Assembly (NCBI GenBank): GCA_009780675.1
Contig: WQZP01000002.1
Span: 1-64,000 of the forward strand
Direction of reading: 5' to 3'
DNA: 64,000 bases
Source: Spirochaetaceae bacterium
Lineage (GTDB): Bacteria > Spirochaetota > Spirochaetia > CADAEX01
Shown piece by piece: positions 34,251 through 43,211 of this stretch. Within the stretch, counting starts at the first letter, position 1; the number at the start of each line of letters is the position of its first letter. The notes beneath the pieces are model-generated. The model ran no database searches, had not been told where the DNA came from, and worked only from the letters and a program-made list of their open reading frames with translations. Made by a program: the position numbers and the translations under genes.

Positions 34251-35628
34251 TCTTGAAACCTTTTCACCAAAGCAGATAGTTGCAGAGCTTGATAAATATA
34301 TAATTGGCCAGAAAAAAGCAAAAAAAGCAGTTGCCATTGCGCTTCGCAACCGTGTAAGGAGGCAAAAGCTTGATGCAACAATGAGAGAAGAAGTGGCCCC
34401 TAAAAATATTATTATGATAGGCCCAACCGGAGTTGGAAAAACAGAAATAGCAAGAAGGCTCTCCAAGTTATGCGGCGCCCCATTTGTAAAAGTAGAAGCA
34501 ACCAAATATACAGAAGTAGGATATGTTGGCCGCGATGTTGAATCAATGGTAAGAGATCTTATGAATGTTGCGATAAATATGGTAAAAGCTGAGCTGAGGG
34601 AACAAGTAATAAGAGAAGCAGAGACAAGAACAGAAGAAGCTATCCTTGATATTCTTCTCCCTGTGGTAAAAAGCAAGCCGCAACAACCTCATCCTGATCA
34701 AATGAATCAAGAGGCTATTCCTCTTATTGAGGTTGTTGATGAAAGAACAATATCAACGCGTGAGAAATTCAGGGATATGCTTAGAAAAGGGATGCTTGAA
34801 GATAAAGAAATCGATGTAAGTGTATCAAAAAAAATGATGCCATCATTTGAAATATTTTCAGGAACAAATTTTGAAGAAATGGATTTGAACCTTGGCGGGA
34901 TGGCAGGTATTTTTGGCAACAATAAGAAGAAAAAAAGAAAAATGACTGTAAGAAATGCAAGAGATGTAATACTTAATGAAGAAATAGACAAACTGATAGA
35001 TACAGATAAAGCAGCTGATATTGCAAGAGAGCGGGTGCAGGAGATGGGAATAATATTTATTGATGAAATAGATAAAGTTGCCGGGAAAAAAAGCACAAGC
35101 GGAGTAGATGTATCCCGCGAAGGTGTTCAGCGCGATATTTTGCCTATAGTTGAAGGAAGCAAAGTAAACACAAAATATGGGATGATAGATACAGCGCACA
35201 TCCTTTTTATTGCTGCCGGAGCTTTTCACATGAGCAAACCCTCTGACCTTATCCCGGAACTTCAGGGGCGGTTCCCTATAAGAGTAGAGCTTGAGGCTCT
35301 TAGTGCAGAAGATTTTGAAAGAATTCTTACTCAGCCTGAAAATGCTCTTATTAAACAGTATAAAGAACTTCTAAAAACAGAAGAAGTAATACTTGATTTT
35401 ACAGATGATGCTGTCAAAAGACTTTCATACCTTGCGCAGGAAGTTAATTCAAAAACAGAAAATATAGGCGCAAGAAGGCTCCATACAGTAATGGAATATC
35501 TTCTTGAAGATGTTTCTTTTGAAGCAAATGAATTAGCAGGTCAGACAATCAAAATAACACCAGCATATATAGATGAAAAACTTGGTAATATTATAGAAGA
35601 TCAGGATTTAAGCAGGTACATTTTATGA
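34243..35628 (+). CDS. hslU: ATPase subunit HslU (ClpY)
   Basis: A 461-residue AAA+ unfoldase that feeds HslV. Walker A is GPTGVGKT (60-67) and Walker B is [11 protein letters not shown]. The I domain (about 110-240) separates them. Sensor 1 sits in [11 protein letters not shown], and sensor 2 in the [17 protein letters not shown] block near the C-terminus. Length and motifs are standard. It is followed by a 70-nt gap with a flagellar-type promoter candidate before flgB. Confidence 0.96.
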   Translation: MFDLETFSPKQIVAELDKYIIGQKKAKKAVAIALRNRVRRQKLDATMREEVAPKNIIMIGPTGVGKTEIARRLSKLCGAPFVKVEATKYTEVGYVGRDVESMVRDLMNVAINMVKAELREQVIREAETRTEEAILDILLPVVKSKPQQPHPDQMNQEAIPLIEVVDERTISTREKFRDMLRKGMLEDKEIDVSVSKKMMPSFEIFSGTNFEEMDLNLGGMAGIFGNNKKKKRKMTVRNARDVILNEEIDKLIDTDKAADIARERVQEMGIIFIDEIDKVAGKKSTSGVDVSREGVQRDILPIVEGSKVNTKYGMIDTAHILFIAAGAFHMSKPSDLIPELQGRFPIRVELEALSAEDFERILTQPENALIKQYKELLKTEEVILDFTDDAVKRLSYLAQEVNSKTENIGARRLHTVMEYLLEDVSFEANELAGQTIKITPAYIDEKLGNIIEDQDLSRYIL

Positions 35629-35634
35629 AAAATC

Positions 35635-35661
35635 TAATGGGAAGGGATGGTAAGCCGATAT
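35635..35661 (+). promoter_or_regulatory. Candidate sigma28-type promoter before flgB
   Basis: TAATGGGA (35635-35642), an 11-bp spacer and GCCGATAT (35654-35661) resemble the flagellar sigma28 consensus TAAAGTTT-N11-GCCGATAA. The -10 matches 7 of 8 and the -35 only 4 of 8. It lies in the only gap between hslU and flgB, about 38 nt before the flgB start. GCCGATA also occurs inside recN and rsmH by chance, so this is tentative. Confidence 0.4.
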
Positions 35662-35698
35662 TCAAGATAAGGTCTTTTTCAATTAGTAGGAGTAATCT

Positions 35699-36118
35699 AT
35701 GTTTTTAAATAACAGCTTCGGAAGAACAGTTGATATTCTTCACAGAGCATTGGATGTCTCGCAGTTAAGGAGAAGTGTAATAGCCAATAATGTAGCTAAT
35801 GCAGATACTCCTCATTTTAAAAGAAGCATTGTTAATTTTGAGTCAGAGCTAAAAAGAGCATTTCAGTCACAGAGAAAACCTGCCTTTGAAGCAAGAATGA
35901 CAGATGAAAGACATATGCCTTTTCATCAGCCAATAGATTATAGAACTGTAGGACCAAGAAGGGTTTTGGATTACCTTTCAACAACAGATGCAAATGGAAA
36001 CAATGTTGATATTGAGCAAGAATCAGTACATATGCTTAAGAACCAGTTAAATGCGCAGCTTCTTATGCATGTAGTTTCAAACCAGTTTTCACAAATCAAC
36101 ATGGTTGTTGCGAGATAG
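35699..36118 (+). CDS. flgB: Flagellar proximal rod protein FlgB
   Basis: A 139-residue rod protein. FlgB, FlgC and FlgF build the proximal rod that crosses the periplasm above the MS ring. The N-terminal rod signature is present as VIANNVANADTPHFKR, and the C-terminal helix (VDIEQESVHMLKNQLNAQLL) completes the coiled coil. A TAGGAGT site precedes ATG 35699. It leads the flagellar part of the operon after hslVU. Confidence 0.95.
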   Translation: MFLNNSFGRTVDILHRALDVSQLRRSVIANNVANADTPHFKRSIVNFESELKRAFQSQRKPAFEARMTDERHMPFHQPIDYRTVGPRRVLDYLSTTDANGNNVDIEQESVHMLKNQLNAQLLMHVVSNQFSQINMVVAR

Positions 36119-36127
36119 GAGGCTTAG

Positions 36128-36586
36128 ATGGGTATATTTACAAGTATTGATACTGCAGCGTCAGGGCTTTCAGCTCAACGTCTTAGACTTGATGTTATTT
36201 CAAATAATATCGCGAATGTAAACACAACAAGGACTCAGGAAGGTGGCCCTTTCAGAAGAAGCAGGGTAATTTTCAGACCTATAGTATCACAGCCTTACTG
36301 GAGAAGCCCTTTTCTCCCTGAGCATCTTGATAATGGAATAGGAAGGGGTGTCAGGGTTACAAAAATAGAAAAGGATATGGATGCACCACCAAGGCTTGTA
36401 TATGATCCTACGCATCCGGATGCTATATTGACAGGTCCAAGAGCAGGATATGTTGAATTTCCAAATACAAATATAGTTAATGAAATGGTTGATATGATAT
36501 CTGCCACAAGATCATACGAAGCAAATATTGCGTTGCTCAATGGATCAAAAAGTATATTTCTAAAAGCTTTAGAAATAGGAAGATAG
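36128..36586 (+). CDS. flgC: Flagellar proximal rod protein FlgC
   Basis: A 152-residue rod protein paired with FlgB. The start GIFTSIDTAASGLSAQRLRL and DVISNNIANVNTTRT are the conserved N-terminal rod/hook motif. The C-terminal EMVDMISATRSYEANIALLN is the matching helix. It lies 9 nt after flgB and 11 nt before fliE. Length is slightly above that of enteric FlgC (134) owing to the central loop. Confidence 0.96.
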   Translation: MGIFTSIDTAASGLSAQRLRLDVISNNIANVNTTRTQEGGPFRRSRVIFRPIVSQPYWRSPFLPEHLDNGIGRGVRVTKIEKDMDAPPRLVYDPTHPDAILTGPRAGYVEFPNTNIVNEMVDMISATRSYEANIALLNGSKSIFLKALEIGR

Positions 36587-36597
36587 GGGGGGAATAA

Positions 36598-36933
36598 ATG
36601 GAAATGTTAAATTTTGATCAGGTTTCTGGTCACAGAATGACATTAAAAGCAACAGATCCAAGACATTTTACAGGACAATTTAATAATGTTACCGGGCGTC
36701 TTGAAAAAGAAAATATAACTTTTGCAGATCAAATGTTTGAAGCATTGCATGGAGTTAATAGATTACAGCAGGAAAAAAATGATTTAAGTGTAAGAATGAT
36801 TACAGATCCTAATAGTGTAGATACTCATGATATAACAATTGCAATCGCAAAAGCAAATGCCGCTCTTGCAATGACAAAAGCTATTGTCGACAGAGCAATT
36901 CAGGCATATAAGGAGATTATAAGTTTCAGATAA
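36598..36933 (+). CDS. fliE: MS-ring/rod adaptor FliE
   Basis: A 111-residue FliE protein that joins the MS ring to the rod. The C-terminal half carries the family pattern FADQMFEALHGVNRLQQEKN and ITDPNSVDTHDITIAIAKAN. A seven-G run (36586-36592), which includes the last base of the flgC stop codon, lies just before AATAA-ATG and acts as its ribosome site. Confidence 0.94.
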   Translation: MEMLNFDQVSGHRMTLKATDPRHFTGQFNNVTGRLEKENITFADQMFEALHGVNRLQQEKNDLSVRMITDPNSVDTHDITIAIAKANAALAMTKAIVDRAIQAYKEIISFR

Positions 36934-36999
36934 TTACAATATAAGTTAAATTTGTTTTATCTGCTTACTGCTTATGTTCTTTTCAACTGGGGAGGGGAA

Positions 37000-38709
37000 A
37001 TGAAAGAGCAATTAAAAAAAATATTAGACAACCTACTTGGCATTTGGACTAAAATCACTTTAATCCAAAGAATTATTGTTATCGCAGTCGCGGTAGTCGT
37101 TGTTACAGCATTTATAATGCTTGCTGCCTACAGTAGTTCGCCAGGCATGATAAGTGTACTGTCTTTACCTATAAGAGATGAGAATCTCTTGCATAGAATA
37201 TCCGCCAGAATGGATGAAGAAAACATATCTCATCAAATAAGTTCTGATGGAATGATATTTGTACAAAATGCTATGACAGCAAGGCGTGTAGTATCAATAC
37301 TTGCCCGCGAAGACTTAATTCCTGCAAATGCATCGCCATGGGATGTATTTAGAATGGAAAGATGGACAGTCACAGATTTTGAAAGAAATGTAAATTTACG
37401 CCGCGCTATTGAATTAAACCTTAGAGCGCATCTTGAAGCTATTGAGGATGTAGATGCCGCAAGAGTTATTCTTGAGTTGCCTCGAAGAGAACTTTTTGCA
37501 GCAGACCAAAACAATGTAAGCGCATCAATAATAATAACCCCAAGACCAGGTTCTGATATAACACAAAACAGGCGAAAAATACAAGGGATTGTGAACCTTG
37601 TTAAATTTGCTATTGGCGGCCTTGAAGATGAATTTATAACAATCACTGATAACAGGGGAAATATATTAAATGATTTTCGGGGACTTGAGGATATTGACAG
37701 GATCGAAATTACAAGAAGAGAGCTAAGGATAAAAAGCGATCTTGAAAGGCAATATAAAGAAGCAATCATGCGTTCTCTAAGGCAAATATTCAGGCAAGAC
37801 AGGGTTGAAATAGTTAATATTGACATTGATCTTGATATGAGCAGAAGACATATCAATACAAGAGAACACTTCCCGGTAACGATGATAGCGGAAAACCCTT
37901 TGGTTCCTTATAGTACACTGGAAGTTGTCCCCTCAATAACACTATCAAGACAGATTACTGATGAACACTTTAGAGGATCTGGATTTAATCCCGAAGGTCC
38001 TCCTGGGCATGAAGGGCAGACTCCTCCTGCATATGCAGATCTTGCGGGAATGGTAGGGGAGTACAGAAGAAATCATGTAATGGAAAACGAAGCTGTTAAT
38101 GTAAGAAATACTGTAGAAGAAAGAAGTCCCTGGGCTATAAACCGCGTAACTGTTGGAGTTGCAATTGATGGGATCTGGACCTGGGAATATGATGAATATG
38201 GAAAAGTACAACTTAACAGGGATGGTAGTATTGTAAGAACTTATACTCCTGTTAGTGATGCAGATATTGTAAGAGCAAGAACTCTTATAGAAGCTGCTGT
38301 TGGCTTTAACAGAATAAGGGGAGATTCAGTTACTGTGCAAACGATCCAGTTTGACAGAACATTAGAGCATCAGGCAGAAGATGACAGATTCAGGGCGAAG
38401 ATGAGGACCCAGCAAATAGTTACATATTCTATTATAGGGCTTCTGGCGCTTGCAGCATTTTTCATTATTTTCAGGATTGTGCTCAGAGCTATTGAAAGAA
38501 GAAGAAAACTCAGGGAAGAAGAGCTTGCACGACAGCATCAGGCTATGCGTGAAGCTGCGCTCAGGAGTGCAGAAGAAGATGGCGTTAGCGTTGAAATGTC
38601 TGTTGAAGACAGAGCAAGGCTTGAAATGCAGGAAATGGCTATCAATATGGCCAGGGAACATCCAGAAGATGTTGCTCAGTTGATCAGAACCTGGTTGTTG
38701 GAGGAATAG
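37000..38709 (+). CDS. fliF: MS-ring protein FliF
   Basis: A 569-residue inner-membrane ring protein. Two membrane helices flank the ring-building region: about 22-45 (IIVIAVAVVVVTAFIMLAA) and about 475-495 (YSIIGLLALAAFFIIFRIV). The conserved RBM motifs include VLELPRREL-like VILELPRRELF and the C-terminal tail that binds FliG (EHPEDVAQLIRTWL). I choose ATG 37000 because GGAGGGG precedes it; an in-frame TTG 48 nt upstream is poorer. It is 1 nt from fliG. Confidence 0.95.
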   Translation: MKEQLKKILDNLLGIWTKITLIQRIIVIAVAVVVVTAFIMLAAYSSSPGMISVLSLPIRDENLLHRISARMDEENISHQISSDGMIFVQNAMTARRVVSILAREDLIPANASPWDVFRMERWTVTDFERNVNLRRAIELNLRAHLEAIEDVDAARVILELPRRELFAADQNNVSASIIITPRPGSDITQNRRKIQGIVNLVKFAIGGLEDEFITITDNRGNILNDFRGLEDIDRIEITRRELRIKSDLERQYKEAIMRSLRQIFRQDRVEIVNIDIDLDMSRRHINTREHFPVTMIAENPLVPYSTLEVVPSITLSRQITDEHFRGSGFNPEGPPGHEGQTPPAYADLAGMVGEYRRNHVMENEAVNVRNTVEERSPWAINRVTVGVAIDGIWTWEYDEYGKVQLNRDGSIVRTYTPVSDADIVRARTLIEAAVGFNRIRGDSVTVQTIQFDRTLEHQAEDDRFRAKMRTQQIVTYSIIGLLALAAFFIIFRIVLRAIERRRKLREEELARQHQAMREAALRSAEEDGVSVEMSVEDRARLEMQEMAINMAREHPEDVAQLIRTWLLEE

Positions 38710-38710
38710 T

Positions 38711-39772
38711 ATGGGAAAAGTACCAGCAGCAAGTCCAGCTCCTCAGCAGCAAAAAAGGGGTGGCGGAGTAAGAAAAGAACTTTCTGGCAGGCAGAAAGCA
38801 GCTATTTTTCTTGTTACAATAGGCTCTGAAATATCTGCTGAAATATTTAAGCACCTGAGGGAAGATGAAATAGAAGCTCTTACATTTGAGATAGCGCGTC
38901 TTGAAACCATAGAAGCTGAAGATAAAGACAGGGTTCTTGTTGAATTCAAAGAACTCATGATGGCCCAGGATTTTATAACAAGTGGTGGTATAGACTATGC
39001 AAGAGAGCTTCTTGAAAAATCTCTTGGAAGCCAGAAAGCAATAGATATAATAAACAGGCTTACAAGTTCTCTTCAAATAAGACCTTTTGATTTTATAAGA
39101 AGAACAGACCCTACGCACCTATTGAACTTTATACAGCAGGAACATCCGCAGACAATTGCGCTTATTCTTGCGTATCTTGAGCCTGAAAAAGCTTCGGTCA
39201 TACTTTCAAGCCTTCCTCATGAAACACAGTCAGATGTTGCAAGACGTATTGCAACTATGGACAGAACTTCTCCGGAAACACTAAGGGAAGTTGAAAGGGT
39301 TCTTGAGAAAAAACTTTCTACACTATCGAGCGAAGACTACACATCTGCCGGAGGTGTTGAAAGCATTGTTGAAATACTCAATAGAGTAGACAGATCAACA
39401 GAAAAGACAATTATAGAATCCCTTGAAGAGGAAGATCCGGAACTTGCAGAAGAAATCAAGAAGAGAATGTTCGTATTCGAAGATATTGTACTTCTCGATG
39501 ATAGAGCGATCCAGAAAGTATTGCGTGAAGTTGATCAACAGGAACTTGGTAAAGCGCTTAAAGCTGTCGATAATGAAGTGCAGGACAAAATATTTAAGAA
39601 TATGTCTAAAAGAGCTGCTACAACTCTTAAAGAAGATATGGAATTTATGGGACCAATCAGACTTAAAGATGTTGAAGAAGCTCAGCAGAAAATTGTATCT
39701 GTTATTAGAAAACTTGAAGAGCAAGGCGAAATTGTTGTTGCCAGATCTGGCGAAGACGAAATGGTTGTTTAA
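38711..39772 (+). CDS. fliG: Motor switch protein FliG
   Basis: A 353-residue switch-complex protein on the cytoplasmic face, which transmits stator torque and sets rotation direction. The middle domain holds the EHPQTIALILAYL motif. The C-terminal torque domain has MFVFEDIVLLDDRAIQKVLR, with the charged residues that meet MotA. A Pro/Gln-rich lead of about 20 residues precedes the FliF-binding domain. Only one fliG copy is in the window; many spirochaetes carry a second elsewhere. Confidence 0.97.
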   Translation: MGKVPAASPAPQQQKRGGGVRKELSGRQKAAIFLVTIGSEISAEIFKHLREDEIEALTFEIARLETIEAEDKDRVLVEFKELMMAQDFITSGGIDYARELLEKSLGSQKAIDIINRLTSSLQIRPFDFIRRTDPTHLLNFIQQEHPQTIALILAYLEPEKASVILSSLPHETQSDVARRIATMDRTSPETLREVERVLEKKLSTLSSEDYTSAGGVESIVEILNRVDRSTEKTIIESLEEEDPELAEEIKKRMFVFEDIVLLDDRAIQKVLREVDQQELGKALKAVDNEVQDKIFKNMSKRAATTLKEDMEFMGPIRLKDVEEAQQKIVSVIRKLEEQGEIVVARSGEDEMVV

Positions 39773-39795
39773 AACAGATATGCAGGAGGTTTTAG

Positions 39796-40719
39796 TTGGC
39801 AAGAAATGTTTTTCATTCTTCAAGAGTACAGCAACTCAATAATACAATTTTTCTCGAACCTATAAAAAGTGAAGTAGAAGAGATAGAAGAGGTACCAGAG
39901 GTAGAAGAATATGCTGGCCCTACTGCTGATGATCTTCGAAGAGAGGCAGAAGCTTTTAAAGAGGCCTGGGAAAAAGAAAAGCTTGTAATGATTGAAAATG
40001 CAAAAAAAGAAGCTGTTGCGATTATAGAAGAAGCAAAACAGAGTGCATTTGAAGAGATCAAAAAAGGGAAAAATGAGGCGCAAAAACTGGTTCAGGAAGC
40101 TTCTGATCAGGCAGCTGAAGTTGAAAAAGCTGCTTCTGAAAAATCTGAATACCTGATAAAGGAAGCTTCGGAAAAGGTCGCGATCATAGAAAAAGATGCA
40201 TACGATGCAGGCTATAAAGATGGCCTTGAAAAAGGTTTTGAATCAGGCAAGGGAGAAGTAGAAAGGCTTATAGAAAAAGTGCACCAGGTTCTAAGTGCGG
40301 CAATTGAAAAGAGAAATGCAATTATTGAAGAATCCGAGACGCAACTTATAAATCTTGTTCTTTTGATTTCACAGAAAGTAATAAAAGTAATTTCTGAAAA
40401 TCAGAAAAATGTTGTAATAAATAATGTTATCCAGGCGCTGCGCAAACTTAAAACAAGGGGAGAAGTAGTTGTAAGAGTAAATCTTGATGATGTAAAACTC
40501 ACTACTGATCATGTAAAAGATTTTATGAAAATGGTCGATAACGTAAGATCAATTACTGTTCTTGAAGATTCAACTGTTGATAAAGGCGGTGCAATTATTG
40601 AGACAGATTTTGGCGAGATTGATGCAAGAATTTCGTCTCAGCTTAATGAAATAAAGGATAAGATCCTTGATCTTGCTCCTATAAAAGCTAAAACAGATGT
40701 AGTAGATGATTTTATATAA
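39796..40719 (+). CDS. fliH: Flagellar export regulator FliH
   Basis: A 307-residue FliH, the stator-like partner of the FliI ATPase. The N-terminal third is acidic; residues 50-135 form a long coiled coil rich in Glu, Ala and Lys. The C-terminal domain (about 185-290) is the FliH/V-type subunit E fold. A glycine-spaced stretch AYDAGYKDGLEKGFESGKGE matches the known GxxxG repeats of FliH. The start is TTG 39796 after GCAGGAGGT. It is longer than enteric FliH (about 235). Confidence 0.9.
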   Translation: MARNVFHSSRVQQLNNTIFLEPIKSEVEEIEEVPEVEEYAGPTADDLRREAEAFKEAWEKEKLVMIENAKKEAVAIIEEAKQSAFEEIKKGKNEAQKLVQEASDQAAEVEKAASEKSEYLIKEASEKVAIIEKDAYDAGYKDGLEKGFESGKGEVERLIEKVHQVLSAAIEKRNAIIEESETQLINLVLLISQKVIKVISENQKNVVINNVIQALRKLKTRGEVVVRVNLDDVKLTTDHVKDFMKMVDNVRSITVLEDSTVDKGGAIIETDFGEIDARISSQLNEIKDKILDLAPIKAKTDVVDDFI

Positions 40720-40772
40720 TATCTAAACTAGCGTCTGTTTGATAAAAGTGCCATATAACCAGGGGAGGGGGA

Positions 40773-42095
40773 ATGAGCGCTGTTTTTGAAAAGTATAAAA
40801 CAATTCTGAAAGATACTGACCCAATAAAATTTACAGGGAGAGTAACAAGAGTGCAGGGGCTTCTTGTTGAAAGCCTTGGCCCCAGAGTTGTTCTTGGTGA
40901 ACTTTGCTATATAATTATAAATGATTCCCTCCCCCCAATTTGGGCAGAAGTTGTTGCGCTCAAAGAAGATGCAATACAACTTATGGCGTACGATTCATTT
41001 GAAGGAATTGAGATAGGTAGTGTAGTAGTTGCTACAGGACAGAGCCTTTCTGTATCTGTTTCTCCAAAAATGCTTGGCAGGGTTTTGGATGGTATGGGCA
41101 GGCCTGTTGATGATAAAGGGAGTATAAGAGGAGGGTCTGTTAAAATTCCTGTAATCAATACTCCGCCGGATATATTAAAAAGAAAGCCTGTAAATGAGCA
41201 GATTCAGACAGGTGTCAGAGCTATAGATTCAGTTCTTGCTGTTGGCAAAGGGCAGCGCATAGGTATTTTTTCTGCTGCAGGAATTGGAAAAACAACACTT
41301 TTGGGAATGATAGCAAGGAATACCAATGCAGATGTGAATGTAATAGCTCTTGTTGGCGAAAGAGGCAGGGAAGTAAGTGAATTTATAGAGCATGAGCTTG
41401 GCCCTGAAGGGATGAAAAAATCTGTAATAATTGTTTCATCATCCAACACCCCGCCTATTTCAAGAATAAAAGGGGCATATACTGCTACTGCAATTGCTGA
41501 ATACTTTAGAGACAGGGGAAAAAATGTAATGTTTTTCTTTGATTCTCTTACCAGATTTGCAAGAGCACAGCGGGAAATAGGTCTTGCAATAGGAGAGCCC
41601 CCTGCTACAAGAGGGTACACCCCTTCTGTATTTACAGAAATGCCCAAACTTCTTGAGCGATGTACAAATTCGCTTAACGGTACATTGACAGGGTTTTACA
41701 CAGTTCTTGTTGAAGGCGATGACCTTGATGAACCTGTTTCTGACAATGCAGAAGGTTTTCTTGACGGGCATATTATTTTAAGCAAAAAAATAGCTGAATC
41801 AAATCACTATCCTGCGATCGATATTTTAAAATCAATTTCAAGAATCGCAAATAAAATTTTACCAAATGAAATCAAAGAATCAGCAGGATATATAAGAAAT
41901 AAAGTAGCTGTTTTCTCTGACTCCGAAGATATTATAAATGTAGGCGCTTATGTAAAAGGGTCCAGCACTGAAATCGATGAAGCAATCAAAAAACAGCCTG
42001 AAATCAAAAAATTTCTTGCTCAAAAAACAAATGAGACATCTACGCTTGAAGAAAGCTTTTCTGGCATAGCCAAAATATCAGGTATAAAGTTATGA
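40773..42095 (+). CDS. fliI: Flagellar export ATPase FliI
   Basis: A 440-residue F1-like ATPase of the flagellar type III export system. The P-loop is AAGIGKT (168-174), somewhat different from the common GSGVGKS. Walker B lies in NVMFFFDSLTRFARAQREIGL, followed by GEPPATRGYTPSVF. The N-terminal beta barrel and the C-terminal export domain complete the normal length. AGGGGAGGGGG directly precedes the start after a 53-nt gap, the largest before motB within this operon apart from the 66-nt gap before fliF. Confidence 0.97.
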   Translation: MSAVFEKYKTILKDTDPIKFTGRVTRVQGLLVESLGPRVVLGELCYIIINDSLPPIWAEVVALKEDAIQLMAYDSFEGIEIGSVVVATGQSLSVSVSPKMLGRVLDGMGRPVDDKGSIRGGSVKIPVINTPPDILKRKPVNEQIQTGVRAIDSVLAVGKGQRIGIFSAAGIGKTTLLGMIARNTNADVNVIALVGERGREVSEFIEHELGPEGMKKSVIIVSSSNTPPISRIKGAYTATAIAEYFRDRGKNVMFFFDSLTRFARAQREIGLAIGEPPATRGYTPSVFTEMPKLLERCTNSLNGTLTGFYTVLVEGDDLDEPVSDNAEGFLDGHIILSKKIAESNHYPAIDILKSISRIANKILPNEIKESAGYIRNKVAVFSDSEDIINVGAYVKGSSTEIDEAIKKQPEIKKFLAQKTNETSTLEESFSGIAKISGIKL

Positions 42096-42108
42096 GAAGG
42101 AATAAGTT

Positions 42109-42558
42109 ATGAGAAACTTTGCATTTAATCTTGAAAAACTGCTTGAAATAAGAAGATATGCAGAAAGAAAAAAAATATTGGAACTTGCTGAAGTTACAGG
42201 CAGATATATGCAGATCATAAACAGCATTGAAGATCTTAAAAAAAAGAAAAGAGAGATTATGGAATCAAGATTCAGCGGCCCGGATAATAATAATATTCAT
42301 TCAGTCATGCGCGATGAATCACTTATTTCTGCAATTGAAAGAAAAGTATTTGATTTTGAAAAAAAGCTTATACCTATAAATATAGAAAGGGAAAATAAAA
42401 GATTGGAATATTTGGAAACTTTAAAAAATAAAAGAGTAATTGAAAAGCTTAGGGAGAAAAAAGAATCCAGGCATAAAAAGGAAGAATTTTTAAGAGAAGA
42501 AAAAACTATCGATGATATTGCAACCAGCGCTGGTTTTAGCAGGCTTAAGGAGGTTTAA
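42109..42558 (+). CDS. fliJ: Flagellar export chaperone FliJ
   Basis: A 149-residue, almost wholly helical coiled-coil protein following fliI. FliJ sits in the ATPase ring and couples it to the export gate. The opening FAFNLEKLLEIRRYAERKK is the typical FliJ start. Sequence conservation is otherwise low, so the call rests on the start motif, size and position. Its RBS is GGAATAAGTT with modest strength. Confidence 0.88.
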   Translation: MRNFAFNLEKLLEIRRYAERKKILELAEVTGRYMQIINSIEDLKKKKREIMESRFSGPDNNNIHSVMRDESLISAIERKVFDFEKKLIPINIERENKRLEYLETLKNKRVIEKLREKKESRHKKEEFLREEKTIDDIATSAGFSRLKEV

Positions 42559-42560
42559 AT

Positions 42561-43193
42561 ATGGGATTAAGTAGTGATACAGGAGCAGGGCTCCGTATTT
42601 TTGTTTTAATATTACTTATAGTTGTGCTGTTTTTCGGCGGCATGGTGTGGTTTGATTACTTGGGAATAATAAACGCAAGAGAGCAAATTGCATTTGTGTA
42701 TGCACTTATAAACAGGGAAGAAGGGCTACAAATTGATGATAAAGATCATGTTTTTCTTCTTGAACATGAAAGATTTAATAAGATGCGGGAAGCTCTCGAC
42801 ATAAAAGAAGAAGAACTTAACAGAATAAGTGAAGAACTTGCCATGCGCGACATAGAAATAAGACAAAGAGTAGAAATCCTTGGCGAAAGGGAAAAAGCTT
42901 TGTTGGAAAGAGAAAATTCATTTAACGTGCGAACATTATTGTACGACAATAAAATAGCAAACCTTGAGCAGTCATCAAGATATCTAACTGGTATGCATCC
43001 TAACAATGCCAGGGATATTCTCCTTCAAATGAATGATCAGGATGTTATAGATCTTTTGAGGGTTACAGAGCGTCTTTCGCAGGAAGCAGGCGAGATGTCG
43101 CTTGTATCTTTCTGGTTATCGCTTATGCCCCCTGAAAGGTCGGCATCTATAAAGCGTAAGATGACAATCAAGCCTAATGAGTTAGGCACTTAA
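42561..43193 (+). CDS. flbB: Periplasmic collar protein FlbB
   Basis: A 210-residue bitopic membrane protein: one helix (about 13-34), a long periplasmic coiled coil (about 65-125) and a C-terminal MgtE-N/MotE-like helical domain (GMHPNNARDILLQMNDQDVI). In Borrelia, FlbB is the base of the collar that anchors stators around the periplasmic flagellar motor. The location between fliJ and fliK is the Borrelia order. A strong AAGGAGGT site precedes the ATG. Confidence 0.88.
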   Translation: MGLSSDTGAGLRIFVLILLIVVLFFGGMVWFDYLGIINAREQIAFVYALINREEGLQIDDKDHVFLLEHERFNKMREALDIKEEELNRISEELAMRDIEIRQRVEILGEREKALLERENSFNVRTLLYDNKIANLEQSSRYLTGMHPNNARDILLQMNDQDVIDLLRVTERLSQEAGEMSLVSFWLSLMPPERSASIKRKMTIKPNELGT

Positions 43194-43211
43194 AGGTTAA
43201 AGGGGTAATAT

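Noticed and set aside
34179-34676. 165-codon minus-strand open frame over hslV/hslU
   Set aside because: Antisense to the HslU Walker A region; no domain, no start signal.
37233-37856. 207-codon open frame on the minus strand across fliF
   Set aside because: It lies wholly within a well-supported fliF gene, its product is Ser/Ile/Leu-rich without any motif, and it has no ribosome site. Antisense frames stay open because of the AT-rich codon use.
39423-39842. 139-codon plus-strand frame across the fliG/fliH junction
   Set aside because: Alternative frame within fliG; Lys/Leu-rich, no site, and it runs into fliH in another frame.
41204-41647. 147-codon minus-strand open frame over fliI
   Set aside because: Antisense to the FliI ATPase core, with composition that mirrors it.
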